The notes: a model not told the origin generated them from the sequence alone. 64,000 nucleotides of DNA from Kitasatospora mediocidica KCTC 9733 (GCF_000744225.1 NZ_JQLN01000005.1:558001-622000); one strand, 5' to 3'; shown: positions 32,602 to 42,349, counted from the stretch's first letter. Program-made: numbers and translations.

Positions 32602-33630
32602 TTGAGGAACCTGGGACCCGCTGCGGAGACTCGTCCGGAGGTCCGGATAGACCGCTCTGACGTGGGACGACGGGTGTCCGTCAGGGTGTTGGACGCCCTG
32701 CGCGACGACACCACCGGGCGGCCGGTGTTCCGCGATGTGATCGGCTTGCTCACATCCTGGGACGATCATGGCCTTTCCGTGGTCCGCCGCGACAACACGG
32801 TCGCCGAGATCGCGGACGCCGCGCTGGTCGCCGGCAAGGTCGTACCGCTCTTCCCGGCCCGGCGGGCACCGCTGCCCGAGGCCGGCTCCGTCGAGCTCCA
32901 GCGGATCGCCGCCCGTGGCTGGCCCGCCGTCGAGCAGGAGGCGCTCGGCGAGTGGACCCTGCGCGCCTCGTCCGGCTTCACCCAGCGTGCCAACTCCGTC
33001 CAGGCGCTGGGCGACCCCGGCCTGCCGCTGCCCGAGGCGCTGGCCCGGGTCCGGCAGTGGTACGCCGCCCGCGACCTGCCGGCCCTGGTCGAGGTCAGCT
33101 CGCCCGGCTCGCCCGACGACCTCGCCGGCGAACTGGCGAAGCTCGGCGCCGGACTCAGCCCCACCCTGGTCCGCACCGCACCGATCGCCCCGCTGACCAG
33201 AGTCGGGCACGCTCCCGAGCGGGTCCGGCTCTCCCGCACCGCCGGAGCGCAGTGGCTGTCCGCCTACCGGCGGGCCGGCGGCGACCCGGCGCGCGACGCC
33301 GCCGCGCTGAAGGTGCTGCACGGCGGTCCCTCGGTCTGGTTCGCCACCGTCCCGGCCGCGGACCCGCAGGAGCCCCCGACGGCGATCGGCCGGTGCGTCG
33401 TGGACGGCGCCTGGGCCTGCTTCGGCGCGATCGAGGTGCGGCCGGCGGCCCGCCGCCAGGGGCTGGCCCGCACCGTGATGGCCGTGCTGGCAGCCCGTGC
33501 CGCCGAGGAGGGCGCGACCGGCGGCTACCTCCAGGTGGAGGCCGATAATGCGGCGGCGATCGCGCTCTATGACGGACTCGGCTTCACGACCAGTCACACT
33601 TACCACTACGCCCGGCTTCCCCGGCCGTAG
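32602..33630 (+). CDS. GNAT family N-acetyltransferase
   Basis: 342 residues. The C-terminal GNAT domain (about 185-342) contains the acetyl-CoA loop VRPAARRQGLA and the typical late segment NAAAIALYDGLGF. The N-terminal half (about 20-180) is a separate domain starting with an SH3-like barrel (RVSVRVLDALRDD, DNTVAEIADAALVAGKVVP). TTG 32602 follows AGGAGG at 32591-32596, an unambiguous rare start. The acetyl acceptor is unknown. Confidence 0.85.
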   Translation: MRNLGPAAETRPEVRIDRSDVGRRVSVRVLDALRDDTTGRPVFRDVIGLLTSWDDHGLSVVRRDNTVAEIADAALVAGKVVPLFPARRAPLPEAGSVELQRIAARGWPAVEQEALGEWTLRASSGFTQRANSVQALGDPGLPLPEALARVRQWYAARDLPALVEVSSPGSPDDLAGELAKLGAGLSPTLVRTAPIAPLTRVGHAPERVRLSRTAGAQWLSAYRRAGGDPARDAAALKVLHGGPSVWFATVPAADPQEPPTAIGRCVVDGAWACFGAIEVRPAARRQGLARTVMAVLAARAAEEGATGGYLQVEADNAAAIALYDGLGFTTSHTYHYARLPRP

Positions 33631-33694
33631 CATCCCGGCTAGGTTCCCCGCCGTAGGTTCAGAGCCCGCACGCACGAAAGCCGCCACAGCCACC

Positions 33695-34579
33695 GTGACC
33701 GAGCAGAGCAGAGCCCGTTTCCGTACCGAGGCCAGGTCAGAGCACCCCGATCCGGTGCTGCTCTGCCTGCTCGCGGCCGCCGAACACACCCTGGCCGACT
33801 CCGCCTACACCGAGGACGGCCGGTTGGAGCCCGCCCCGACCCTGGACGCGCTGTCGGCGGCCTGCCAGGCCGCCCTGGACCGGCATGCGACCGCGGTCCG
33901 GCTGGCGGTCGCCGAGCGCCGCCCCGGCACGCCGGAGGAGACCGCCGCGCTGCTGGCGGCCGTCCTGGGCGGGCGCGAGCGGTTCCACGGACAGCCGTCC
34001 GACTACCGCCGGTTGGAGTCCTCGCTGCTGCCGGACGTGCTGCGGCGCCGGCGCGGGCTGCCCATCATGCTGTCGCTGGTCTGGACGGCGGTCGCCGCCC
34101 GGGCCGGGCTGACGGTCCACGGGGTGGCGCTGCCGGGCCACTTCATCGTCGCGGTCGGCAGTCCGGACCGCCCCGACCAGTACGTGCTGGCCGACCCGTT
34201 CCACGGTGGGCGGCTGCTCTCGGCGCAGGACGCGGCCGCCCTGGTGACCGCCTCCGGCCACCCGTTCTCCGCCGAACTCCTGACCCCCGCGCAGCCGTTG
34301 GACATCGTGCTGCGGGTGCTGGGGAACATCCGCAGCTGGGCGGCGGACCGGCCCGAGCACGCCAGGACGCAGCTGTGGGCCACCGAGCTCTCACTCCTGC
34401 TCCCCCGGCACCCCGCCCAACTGCGCCTGGAACGTGCCGAACTGCTGGTGCGCACCGCTGACTTCCTGGCCGGCGCGGCCGAGATGGACGCCTACGCCGA
34501 GATCCTGGACGTCTTCGACCCCGAGTCCGCCACCCGGGTCCGCCAGGAGGCCAAGGCGGCCCGGCACCGACTCAACTGA
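33695..34579 (+). CDS. SirB1/transglutaminase-like family protein
   Basis: 294 residues of the SirB1 family: the core region YRRLESSLLPDVLRRRRGLP, ISO-type LTVHGVALPGHFIV and DPFHGGRLLS are characteristic. The transglutaminase-like Cys is not evident, so an enzymatic role is doubtful; the C-terminal helices resemble TPR-like repeats. GTG 33695 starts 64 bases after the GNAT stop, probably cotranscribed. It is convergent with the response regulator, 18 bases apart. Confidence 0.8.
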   Translation: MTEQSRARFRTEARSEHPDPVLLCLLAAAEHTLADSAYTEDGRLEPAPTLDALSAACQAALDRHATAVRLAVAERRPGTPEETAALLAAVLGGRERFHGQPSDYRRLESSLLPDVLRRRRGLPIMLSLVWTAVAARAGLTVHGVALPGHFIVAVGSPDRPDQYVLADPFHGGRLLSAQDAAALVTASGHPFSAELLTPAQPLDIVLRVLGNIRSWAADRPEHARTQLWATELSLLLPRHPAQLRLERAELLVRTADFLAGAAEMDAYAEILDVFDPESATRVRQEAKAARHRLN

Positions 34580-34597
34580 CCGAAAACCGCCGTACGT

Positions 34598-35227
34598 TCA
34601 GAGCCAGCCCTTCTCCCGGGCGACCCGAACCGCCTCGGTGCGGTTGCGCGCCGAGGTCTTCTGGATCGCCATCGAGAGGTAGTTGCGCACCGTCCCCTCC
34701 GACAGGTGCAGCCGACGCGCGATCTCGGCGTTGAGCGCGCCGTCCGAGGCCGCCGCCAGCACGTCCCGCTCGCGCCCGGTCAGCGGGTTGGCGCCCTCGG
34801 CCAGGGCGGCGGCCGCCAGGACCGGGTCGATCACCCGCTCGCCGCGCAGCACCCGCCGTACCGCCTCGGCGAGTTCGGCGGCCGGGGCGTCCTTGACCAG
34901 GAACGCGTCCGCGCCGGCCTCCATCGCCCGGCGCAGGTAGCCGGGGCGGCCGAAGGTCGTGGCGATGACGATCTTCGTCTGCGGGCTCTCCCGGTGCAGT
35001 GCCGCGGCCGCCTCGATCCCGGTCATCCCCGGCATCTCGATGTCGAGCACGGCGACCTGGACGTCGTGGGCCAGCGCCGCCGCCACCACCTCGTCGCCGC
35101 GGGCGACCTGGGCGACCACGTCGATGTCGCCCTCCAGGCCGAGCAATGCGGCCAGCGCCTCGCGGACCATGCCCTGGTCCTCGGCGAGCAGCACGCGGAT
35201 GGCGGTCGAACTCTGATCATCGGTCAT
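34598..35227 (-). CDS. NarL/LuxR-type response regulator (DesR-like)
   Basis: 209 residues. The receiver domain has phospho-acceptor D62 (VAVLDIEMPG) and conserved Lys in FLVKDAP; the C-terminal LuxR helix-turn-helix is LTGRERDVLAAASDG and LSEGTVRNYLS. Its start overlaps the sensor kinase stop by four bases. It is the last gene of an ABC-ATPase, permease, kinase, regulator operon, so it probably controls that exporter in response to membrane or drug stress. Confidence 0.93.
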   Translation of the reverse strand: MTDDQSSTAIRVLLAEDQGMVREALAALLGLEGDIDVVAQVARGDEVVAAALAHDVQVAVLDIEMPGMTGIEAAAALHRESPQTKIVIATTFGRPGYLRRAMEAGADAFLVKDAPAAELAEAVRRVLRGERVIDPVLAAAALAEGANPLTGRERDVLAAASDGALNAEIARRLHLSEGTVRNYLSMAIQKTSARNRTEAVRVAREKGWL

Positions 35228-36504
35228 GCGTCCGACGATAGTGCCCGCTCCCCGGCGGTTTCCGAGGCGGTCGCGGCGAGCGGGACCAGGGCGCGCAGCC
35301 GAAAACCCCGGCCGGACGCACCCGGGCCGTGCTCCAGCCGGCCGCCGACCAGGCCCAGCCGCTCGTCCAGCCCGGAAAGACCGTTCCCCGGGCCGGACTT
35401 GCCCGCTCCGCGCCCGTTGTCCGCGATGTCCAGCACGGCGAACCGGCTGCCGTCGCCGTCCCAGGTCTCGTCCATCCCCACCGTGCACAGGGTGGCGCCC
35501 TCGGCATGCCGGACGATGTTGGTGACGGCCTCGCGCAGCGCCCAGGCCAGCGCGCCGGCCTCCGTCGGGCCGAGCCCTGGCCTGGCCTCGGCCGCCGTCG
35601 GCGCGACCTCCAGGGTGACCCCGACGGTCGCCAACGCGCTGCGGGCGGCCGCCAGTTCGACCGGCAGGGTGGGGCGGCGAAAGCCGCTGACGGCCTCCCG
35701 CACGTCGATCAGCGACTGCCGGGCGACCTGTTCGATGTCGGCCACCTGGGCGCGCGCCTGTTCGGCCCTGTCCTGGTCCATGAAACGGCCCGCCAGCTCG
35801 CTCTTCAAGGTGATCAGCGAGAGCGAGTGACCGAGCAGGTCGTGCAGGTCGCGGGCCAGGCGCAGCCGCTCCTCGGCGGCCGCCAGGTGCGCCACGGTCT
35901 CCCGGGCCTCGCGCAACTCCCGCATGGTGGACATCAGTCGCTGCAGCGCGGTCATCGCCAGACCGCTCAGGAAGGCCGGCAGCAGCAGGCTGGGCAGCGC
36001 GGCGCGTTCGGTGTGGGTCAGCAGGGCGACCGCCGTGGTCAGCACACCCGTCGCCAGCACCCCGCGCACGGCGTACTTGGTCGGCAGCACCGCGCCGATG
36101 ACCACCGAGGTGTAGGTGAAGAGCACGATCCAGGCCGGGCCGTAGGCGAACGAGGTGGCCGTGGCGACCACGACCAGGAGCGCCACCAGGGGGTAGGTGC
36201 CCCGCCAGAGCGTCCCGCGCATCGAGCGGTAGGCCACCAGCAGCAGGTAGCCGGCCAGGAACGCGGCCATCGCCAACCAGCCGACGACCGTCTTGCCCGT
36301 CGAGTACCCGCTGTGCAGCAGGTTCCCGATCGGATAGGCCAGGTAGACCATCCACACGCTCATCCAGCAGAGCTTGACCAGCAGTTGGCGGCGGTTCTCC
36401 ACCGGCTCACCGGGCTGCATCCGCAAGCTGAGACGCCCCCGGCCCTCCTCCCGCGACTCGTCGGGGCGGTGGTCCAGCGGCGTCTCGGGCATGACGGCCA
36501 TCAT
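35224..36504 (-). CDS. DesK-type sensor histidine kinase
   Basis: 426 residues. Up to five or six transmembrane helices (about 45-185), a HisKA_3 domain with the phospho-acceptor H221 (RDLHDLLGHSLS), and a HATPase domain with DNGRGAGKSGPGNGLSGL-type N/G boxes. No extracytoplasmic sensor domain, so it probably senses membrane state or the transporter. ATG 36504 overlaps the permease stop by four bases; ATG 36501 and 36492 are alternatives. Confidence 0.92.
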   Translation of the reverse strand: MMAVMPETPLDHRPDESREEGRGRLSLRMQPGEPVENRRQLLVKLCWMSVWMVYLAYPIGNLLHSGYSTGKTVVGWLAMAAFLAGYLLLVAYRSMRGTLWRGTYPLVALLVVVATATSFAYGPAWIVLFTYTSVVIGAVLPTKYAVRGVLATGVLTTAVALLTHTERAALPSLLLPAFLSGLAMTALQRLMSTMRELREARETVAHLAAAEERLRLARDLHDLLGHSLSLITLKSELAGRFMDQDRAEQARAQVADIEQVARQSLIDVREAVSGFRRPTLPVELAAARSALATVGVTLEVAPTAAEARPGLGPTEAGALAWALREAVTNIVRHAEGATLCTVGMDETWDGDGSRFAVLDIADNGRGAGKSGPGNGLSGLDERLGLVGGRLEHGPGASGRGFRLRALVPLAATASETAGERALSSDA

Positions 36505-37223
36505 GCCTGCTTGGTGTCCCTGCGGTACAGGAAGGCCGCGGCGGCGACGAAGACCAGCAGGAACCCGGCCAGTCCGGCCGCGGCGGCGGCGTCCAGCGTG
36601 TTGCCGGGGTGGATGAAACCGGCCAGCTGGTTGTACAGGTACACCGGGTTGAACCGGGCGAAGTTCCGCATCGAGCCGCTGATCGGGTACCAGGTACCGC
36701 CGAAGGCCGCCATCAGCATGTAGACGATCATCACGATCGGCTGCACCGCGCTCGGCTCCGCCGCGTAGCCCAGCGCCACACCGAGCGCCGCGAAGACGAA
36801 GCTGCCCAGCCAGAGCACCGCCACCAGGCCGAGCCACTGCCCGGCGCCCAGGCGGACGCCCTCGACCGCGCCGAGCGCGAAGACCACGACGATCGCGGGC
36901 AGCGTGGTCGCCGCACAGGAGGCGATCTTGGCCAGCGTGTACGCCCGCCCGGGCAGCGCGGTGAGCCGCAACTGGCGGACCCAGCCGCTCTTGCGCTCCA
37001 GCGAGATCCGCTGCGCGCTGCCGGTGAGCACCGCGCCGACCGCGCCGAAGGTGGCCATCGAGACCATGAAGTACGACTTGGCGCTGACCCCGCCGGCGAC
37101 GCTACCGCCCTTGTAGACGCTGACGAAGAAGAAGTACATCAGCGCGGGGTAGAGGATCGTGAAGAACAGGTACCGCCGGTTGCGCAGGCTGCGCAGGATC
37201 TCCAGCCGGATCAGGGTGATCAT
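36501..37223 (-). CDS. ABC-2 type transporter permease
   Basis: 240 residues with six transmembrane spans, LEILRSLRNRRYLFFTILYP at the N-terminus and SLERKSGWVRQLRLT in the first loop, typical of daunorubicin/lipid-type ABC-2 exporters. It overlaps both neighbours by four bases. With the ATPase at 37220-38182 it forms an exporter; the substrate is unknown. Confidence 0.92.
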   Translation of the reverse strand: MITLIRLEILRSLRNRRYLFFTILYPALMYFFFVSVYKGGSVAGGVSAKSYFMVSMATFGAVGAVLTGSAQRISLERKSGWVRQLRLTALPGRAYTLAKIASCAATTLPAIVVVFALGAVEGVRLGAGQWLGLVAVLWLGSFVFAALGVALGYAAEPSAVQPIVMIVYMLMAAFGGTWYPISGSMRNFARFNPVYLYNQLAGFIHPGNTLDAAAAAGLAGFLLVFVAAAAFLYRRDTKQA

Positions 37224-38182
37224 CGCGCGCTCTCCTCGGTCTCCAGGACGCCGTCCTCGGCGTCCTGCTCCCCCGTGATGGTCAGGAAGGCCTGCTCCAG
37301 GCCCAGACTGCCGACCTCCAGGCCGCGCGGATAGAGCCCGGCCTTGTAGAGGCCGGCCACGTCGGCGTCGGCGTCGGTGCTGCGGATCCGCACCGACCGC
37401 ACGCCCGCCGCGTGGCCGCCGACCTCCAGTGACACCAGGCCGGGCAGCGCGCGCAGCATCGCCTCCTCGAACGGGCCGTCCGAGGAGTGCAGTTCGAAGC
37501 TGATCCGGCGGGCACCGGCCTTGGCCTTGATCTCGGCCGAACTGCCGTCGGCGATCAACCGCCCGCGGTGCAGCACCAGCACCCGGTCGGCGACGGAGTC
37601 CGCCTCCTCCAGGTAGTGGGTGGCGAAGAGCACGGTCCGGCCGGCGTCCGCCTGGGCGCGCATCGTCGCCCAGAACTGCCGGCGGACCGAGACGTCCATG
37701 CCGGTGGTCGGCTCGTCCAGGACGATCAGGTCGTTGGCCCCGGCGACGGCGAGCGCGAAGCGCACCCGCTGCTCCTGGCCGCCGGACAGCTTGTCGACCC
37801 GGCGGTCGGCGATCTCCTCGATCCCGGCGTCCCGCAGCACGTCGGCAAGGCGGTGGCCGCGCGGGTGGACGTCGCAGGCCAGCTGGACCAGCTCGCGCAC
37901 CTTGACGTCGGTCATCAGCCCGCCGCTCTGCAGCATCGCGCCGACCCGGCCGGCCTCGATGGCGGCCCGCGGCGCGCCACCGAAGAGCGTCACACTGCCC
38001 TGGTCGGGCTCACGCAGCCCGAGCAGCAGGTCCAGACTGCTGGACTTGCCTGCGCCGTTGGGTCCGAGCAGCGCCACCGTCTCGCCCGGCCGCAGCACCA
38101 GGTCGAGGCCGCTCACCGCCTTGACCCGCCCATAGCTCTTGCTCACCTGCCTGAAGGCCGCAACCTCTTCGCCGCTGCTCAT
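37220..38182 (-). CDS. ABC exporter ATP-binding protein
   Basis: 320 residues. Walker A GPNGAGKSS, the signature LSGGQEQRV, Walker B LIVLDEPTTGMD and a switch His in FATHYLEEADS are all intact. The C-terminal 90 residues are the accessory domain common in drug-resistance ABC ATPases. First gene of the four-gene operon; its promoter should lie between 38182 and the hairpin at 38253. Confidence 0.93.
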   Translation of the reverse strand: MSSGEEVAAFRQVSKSYGRVKAVSGLDLVLRPGETVALLGPNGAGKSSSLDLLLGLREPDQGSVTLFGGAPRAAIEAGRVGAMLQSGGLMTDVKVRELVQLACDVHPRGHRLADVLRDAGIEEIADRRVDKLSGGQEQRVRFALAVAGANDLIVLDEPTTGMDVSVRRQFWATMRAQADAGRTVLFATHYLEEADSVADRVLVLHRGRLIADGSSAEIKAKAGARRISFELHSSDGPFEEAMLRALPGLVSLEVGGHAAGVRSVRIRSTDADADVAGLYKAGLYPRGLEVGSLGLEQAFLTITGEQDAEDGVLETEESAR

Positions 38183-38252
38183 CCCCGGTCCTCTCTCGCG
38201 TCCTGACGCCTCAAGATTCCCGCGAGCCGGGGTACCGGCGGCAGTGTGCGGA

Positions 38253-38294
38253 CTCGTGCTCTCGGCATGACATCCGTCATGCCGAGAGCACGAG
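38253..38294 (-). terminator. Terminator of S9 peptidase gene
   Basis: A 19-base perfect stem (38253-38271 / 38276-38294) with loop ATCC, immediately after the peptidase stop and upstream of the ABC operon. Confidence 0.85.
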
Positions 38295-38297
38295 GGT

Positions 38298-40433
38298 TCA
38301 CAGACCCAGCGAGGCCTTCAGGAAGTCCACCTGGAGCAGCAGCAGGTTCTCCGCCACCTGCTCCTGCGGCGTCATGTGGGTGACGCCGGACAGCGGCAGC
38401 ACGGTGTGCGGGCGGCCGGCCGCGAGCAGCGCGGAGGAGAGCCGCAGGGTGTGCGCGGCCACCACGTTGTCGTCGGCCAGCCCGTGGATGATCATCAGCG
38501 GGCGCTCCAGCTTCGGCGCGTCCGCGATCAGCGAGTTGGCCTCGTACACCTCGGGCCGCTCGGCCGGGTGGCCGAGGTAGCGCTCGGTGTAGTGCGTGTC
38601 GTAGAGCTGCCAGTCCGTCACCGGCGCGCCGGCCACCGCCGCGTGGAAGACGTCCGGGCGGCGCAGCACGGCGAGTGCGGAGAGGTAGCCGCCGTAGGAC
38701 CAGCCGCGGATGGCGACCTTGCCGAGGTCCAGCGGGAACTCCTCGGCCAGCGCGTGCAGCGCCTCGACCTGGTCGTCCAGGGTGCTGCCGGCGAAGTCGA
38801 AGGCGACCGCCTTCTCCCACGCCGGACTGCGGCCGGGGGTGCCCCGCCCGTCCGCGACGACGACGGCGAAGCCCTGGTCGGCGAACCACTGCGAGGAGAG
38901 GTGGGCGTTGTGCGCCTGCACCACCAGCTGCCCGTGCGGGCCGCCGTAGGGGTCCATCAGGACCGGCAGCAGCCCGTCGCGCTCCCGCTCGTAGCCGGTC
39001 GGCAGGATGACGGCGGACGGGATCCGGCGGGCGCCGGCCAGCCGGAACTCCGGACGGGTGGTCAGCACCGGCGTGTGGGCGTACGAGGTGACGACCGCGA
39101 CCGTCTCCTCGCCGCGCAGCAGCTCGGCCCGTCGGCCCGGCCGGTCCAGCGTGGAGCTGGAGAGCAGCGTCAGCTCGCCGCCGCGGACGGCGTCCAGGGC
39201 GCCGGCCCGGCGCAGCAGGACCGTCTGCGAACCGTCCAGGTCGGCCCGGTAGAGGCCGACCAGGCCCGGGGCGGCCTCGGTGTCGCCCTCACCGGCGGCA
39301 GCCGTGAAGAGGACGGTCCGCGCGTCGACCGAGAGCACCGCGCGCACGTGCAGCGTGTCGTCGGTCAGCTTCCGCTCCCCGACCAGCAGCGCGCGGTGGC
39401 CCGGCTCGTCGCTGATCCGCACCAGGCGGCCGTCCGGCGTCCAGGCCGGCGCGCCGCTGAAGAGCTCCAGCCAGACGGCGTCCTGCTCGGCGACCAGCGT
39501 GCTGGTCTGGCCGGTCGCGGGGTCGAGGGTGAGCAGCAGCTGGCTGCGCTGGTCCCGGGCCTGCACGAGCAGCAGCGGCGGACCGCCCGCCGACCAGTGC
39601 ACGCGGGCCAGGTACGGGTGGGCCGCGCGGTCCCAACGGGCCTCGACGCGCGAGCCGTCCAGGCCCAGCACCCAGAGCGTGACGTCGGCGTTGGGGGTGC
39701 CGGCGGCGGGGTAGGCGATCTCGGCGGGGACGCTGTCGGGGTTGGCCGGGTCGGCGATCCACCAGCGCTGGACGGGCGCGTCGTCGGCGCGGGCGGCGAG
39801 CAGCCGGTCGCTGTCGGGGGACCACCAGAAGCCGCGGTCCCGGCTCATCTCCTCCTGCGCGATGAACTCCGCCTGACCCCAGGTCACCCCGGCGCGCTCC
39901 GGCTCGGCGAGCGGGCGGTCGCCGCTGCCGTCCGCGGCGATCAGACGCAGCTGCCCGGAGGTGGTCGGGTAGGCGACGTGCCGGCCGTCCGGCGAGGGGC
40001 GCGGGTCGAGCAGCGGGCCGGCGGCGGGCAGCTCGCGGACCGTGCCGAGGGCCGTCAGGTCCGCGGCGAAGAGCCGGCCGGAGAGCGCGAAGGCGGCCAG
40101 CTCGGCGGCGCCGTCCAGGCCGTAGCCGACGATGCCCGCCGACCCCTCGCGGCTGCGCTCGCGCCGGGCCCGCTCGGCCGGCGAGAGGTCCTCCTCGCCG
40201 CCGCCGAGCAGCGCCGCCGGGTCCGCGGCGATCTGCTCCGCGCCGGTGGCCGGGTCGAGGGTCCAGAGCAGGTTGGCCCGGTCGGTGCCCGATCGCGAGC
40301 GCAGGAAGACGACCCGGGAGCCGTCGGATGCCACGGCGAAGGATCGGGGCATGCCGACGGTGTAGCGCAGGGTCCGCGCGTACTGCCGGGGGAAGGTGTC
40401 CGCGGGGGTGGCGGCGGCGGCTTCAGTGGTCAT
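38298..40433 (-). CDS. S9 family dipeptidyl-peptidase-type serine peptidase
   Basis: 711 residues. The N-terminal two thirds (about 50-460) is a DPPIV-type beta-propeller (SPDGRHVAYP, WWSPDSDRLLAAR), including AEFIAQEEMSRDRGFWWSPD, with the paired Glu that binds substrate N-termini in DPPIV. The C-terminal hydrolase has GWSYGG (Ser579), an Asp in HGLADDN (about 654) and His686. No signal peptide, so it is cytoplasmic and may trim imported peptides. Monocistronic. Confidence 0.92.
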   Translation of the reverse strand: MTTEAAAATPADTFPRQYARTLRYTVGMPRSFAVASDGSRVVFLRSRSGTDRANLLWTLDPATGAEQIAADPAALLGGGEEDLSPAERARRERSREGSAGIVGYGLDGAAELAAFALSGRLFAADLTALGTVRELPAAGPLLDPRPSPDGRHVAYPTTSGQLRLIAADGSGDRPLAEPERAGVTWGQAEFIAQEEMSRDRGFWWSPDSDRLLAARADDAPVQRWWIADPANPDSVPAEIAYPAAGTPNADVTLWVLGLDGSRVEARWDRAAHPYLARVHWSAGGPPLLLVQARDQRSQLLLTLDPATGQTSTLVAEQDAVWLELFSGAPAWTPDGRLVRISDEPGHRALLVGERKLTDDTLHVRAVLSVDARTVLFTAAAGEGDTEAAPGLVGLYRADLDGSQTVLLRRAGALDAVRGGELTLLSSSTLDRPGRRAELLRGEETVAVVTSYAHTPVLTTRPEFRLAGARRIPSAVILPTGYERERDGLLPVLMDPYGGPHGQLVVQAHNAHLSSQWFADQGFAVVVADGRGTPGRSPAWEKAVAFDFAGSTLDDQVEALHALAEEFPLDLGKVAIRGWSYGGYLSALAVLRRPDVFHAAVAGAPVTDWQLYDTHYTERYLGHPAERPEVYEANSLIADAPKLERPLMIIHGLADDNVVAAHTLRLSSALLAAGRPHTVLPLSGVTHMTPQEQVAENLLLLQVDFLKASLGL

Positions 40434-40715
40434 GGCACCGAACCCTACGGCCTCACCCCGCCCGTGATCACTCGTTCGGCGTACACCTCAGAACTGCCCC
40501 GAACGGCCCCCCGCACCCCCTCCGACCGGCGCATGCGCCCCCTCAACGCCTCCGCGACCCGACACATCCGGGCTCACTGAAAGTAATGCAATCCTCACTG
40601 ATCGGGTATTCCTAGATCAGCGGATCCGGACGAGGGCTGTCCGGTTCGCTGCCTGTCCCACGGTCCCGACCGCCGCCCGTCCAGGGCGGCGCACCCGAGA
40701 GGGGTGTGAGCCGTC

Positions 40716-40910
40716 ATGGCTTTGTCCATCTCCGCAGCCATGCTGATGCTCGTCATCGTGGTGGTGCTGATCCGCCGATCCGGGCTGAAGATGGCCCACG
40801 CGATCATCTGTGCGCTGCTGGGTTTCTACCTGGCCTCCAGCTCCATCGCGCCGTCCATCACGCAGGTGACCAGCAACCTCGCCGGGATGATCAATGGCCT
40901 GAAGCTCTGA
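40716..40910 (+). CDS. Small membrane protein (64 aa)
   Basis: 64 residues with two hydrophobic helices (about 4-20 and 26-45) around a short basic loop (RRSGLK), then an amphipathic end. ATG 40716 is preceded by GAGGGG. Small proteins of this type are conserved beside mshB in Streptomyces, as far as I recall; function unknown. It lies 29 bases before mshB and may be cotranscribed. Confidence 0.75.
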   Translation: MALSISAAMLMLVIVVVLIRRSGLKMAHAIICALLGFYLASSSIAPSITQVTSNLAGMINGLKL

Positions 40911-40939
40911 GCGCGGGCGCGGTCGTTAGGCTGCTCCCC

Positions 40940-41812
40940 ATGACCACTGCCCCCGACCGCCGGCTGCTGCTGGTGCACGCCCACCCCGACGACGAGTCGA
41001 TCGGGAACGGCGCGACGATGGCCCGCTACGCCGCCGAGGGCGCCCAGGTCACCCTGGTGACCTGCACCCTCGGCGAGGGCGGCGAAGTGATCCCGCCCGA
41101 GCTGGCCCGGTTGACGGCGGATCGGGAGGACACCCTGGGTGACTTCCGGATCGGCGAGCTGACGGCCGCGATGCGGGAAGTCGGCGTGGCCGACTTCCGG
41201 TTCCTGGGCGGCCCCGGCCGCTACCGCGACTCCGGGATGATGGGCGTGCCCGACAACGACCGGCCGGACTGCTTCTGGCAGGCCGACCTGCGCGAGGCCG
41301 CCGGCCACCTGGTCGCGGTGATCCGCGAGACCCGGCCGCAGGTCCTGGTCTGCTACGACGAGAACGGCGGCTACGGGCACCCGGACCACATCCAGGCGCA
41401 CCGGGTCGCGACGCTGGCCCGCGAGCTGGCCGCCGACCCGGCCTTCCATCCCGAACTCGGCCCGGCCTGGCAGATCGTCAAGGTCTACTGGAACCGGGTG
41501 CCGCGCTCCGCCCTGCTGGCCGGCCTGCGCGAGGCCGCCGCGCACTACCCCGCGGTCGCCACCCCCTCGGACGTCCCCGGCGTGGTCGACGACGAGCTGA
41601 TCACCACCGTGCTGGACGGCGCGAAGTACGCCGACCGCAAGGCCGCCGCGATGGCCGCGCACGCCACCCAGATCACCGTCTCGGGAGCGTTCTTCGCCCT
41701 CAGCAACAACCTCGGCCAGCCGTTGTCGGCCACCGAGTGCTACCAGCTGGTCCACGGCGAGCCGGGCCCCGAGCGCCCGGAGACCGACCTGTTCGCCGGA
41801 ATCGAGGTCTGA
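40940..41812 (+). CDS. mshB: N-acetyl-1-D-myo-inositol-2-amino-2-deoxy-glucopyranoside deacetylase
   Basis: 290 residues of the LmbE/PIG-L family. Zinc ligands AHPDDES near the N-terminus and GHPDH near residue 145 are intact, with [11 protein letters not shown] and [11 protein letters not shown] typical of MshB rather than general LmbE proteins. It deacetylates GlcNAc-Ins in mycothiol biosynthesis. The stop overlaps the DUF6113 start (TGATG). ATG 40940. Confidence 0.93.
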   Translation: MTTAPDRRLLLVHAHPDDESIGNGATMARYAAEGAQVTLVTCTLGEGGEVIPPELARLTADREDTLGDFRIGELTAAMREVGVADFRFLGGPGRYRDSGMMGVPDNDRPDCFWQADLREAAGHLVAVIRETRPQVLVCYDENGGYGHPDHIQAHRVATLARELAADPAFHPELGPAWQIVKVYWNRVPRSALLAGLREAAAHYPAVATPSDVPGVVDDELITTVLDGAKYADRKAAAMAAHATQITVSGAFFALSNNLGQPLSATECYQLVHGEPGPERPETDLFAGIEV

Positions 41813-42243
41813 TGAGCACTCCCCTGCACGTCCTGTTCGGCACCCGCTCACAGCGGCTGGCCGAGCCGATGCCGTCGCGTCGCGGCCGGGTCGTCGGCTA
41901 CGCGGTGCTTTTCCTGCTGGGAGTTCTGGTCGCACTCTGTGGGTGTTTTGTGCAGACCCTGTGGAGTCCATGGGGACTTCTGATCGCTCTGGTCGCCAAC
42001 CTCGCGCTCTTCTACGGCGGCGTGCGGCTGACCGGGACCAAGCTGGGCGCGGGCGTCCCGCTGATCGGCTGGTTCCTGATGCTGATGGTCCTGATGGCGC
42101 CTCGGCCGGAGGGCGACTTCGTGCTCGCGGCCGGCTTTGACTCGTACGCATACCTGCTGATCGGCGCACTGACCGGGGTGATCTGCGCCACCCTGCCCAC
42201 CCGCTCGGCGTTCGCCTTCGGCATCCCCCGCCAGCGGGACTGA
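41812..42243 (+). CDS. DUF6113 family membrane protein
   Basis: 143 residues with four hydrophobic spans (about 27-47, 51-70, 80-98, 108-130). It matches the Streptomyces membrane proteins coupled to mshB (DUF6113 type). ATG 41812 overlaps the mshB stop by one base, so it is translationally coupled; a link to mycothiol metabolism is suggested only by that coupling. Confidence 0.85.
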   Translation: MSTPLHVLFGTRSQRLAEPMPSRRGRVVGYAVLFLLGVLVALCGCFVQTLWSPWGLLIALVANLALFYGGVRLTGTKLGAGVPLIGWFLMLMVLMAPRPEGDFVLAAGFDSYAYLLIGALTGVICATLPTRSAFAFGIPRQRD

Positions 42244-42304
42244 GTTCAGGTCCGGCTGTCCGCGCACGACGGGCAGTCAGGGCCGCTCGCCCGTAGTGTC
42301 GTCG

Positions 42305-42349
42305 GTGCGGAACCGGACGTATCACCTGGTAACGGAAGCGGTTCCGCAC
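42305..42349 (+). promoter_or_regulatory. Long perfect inverted repeat upstream of VanW/YoaR-type gene
   Basis: Eleven-base perfect arms GTGCGGAACCG / CGGTTCCGCAC (42305-42315, 42339-42349) separated by 23 bases. It lies 125 bases upstream of the TTG start at 42474. The GGAAC core of each arm is also an ECF -35-like element, but no matching -10 is evident. Confidence 0.45.
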
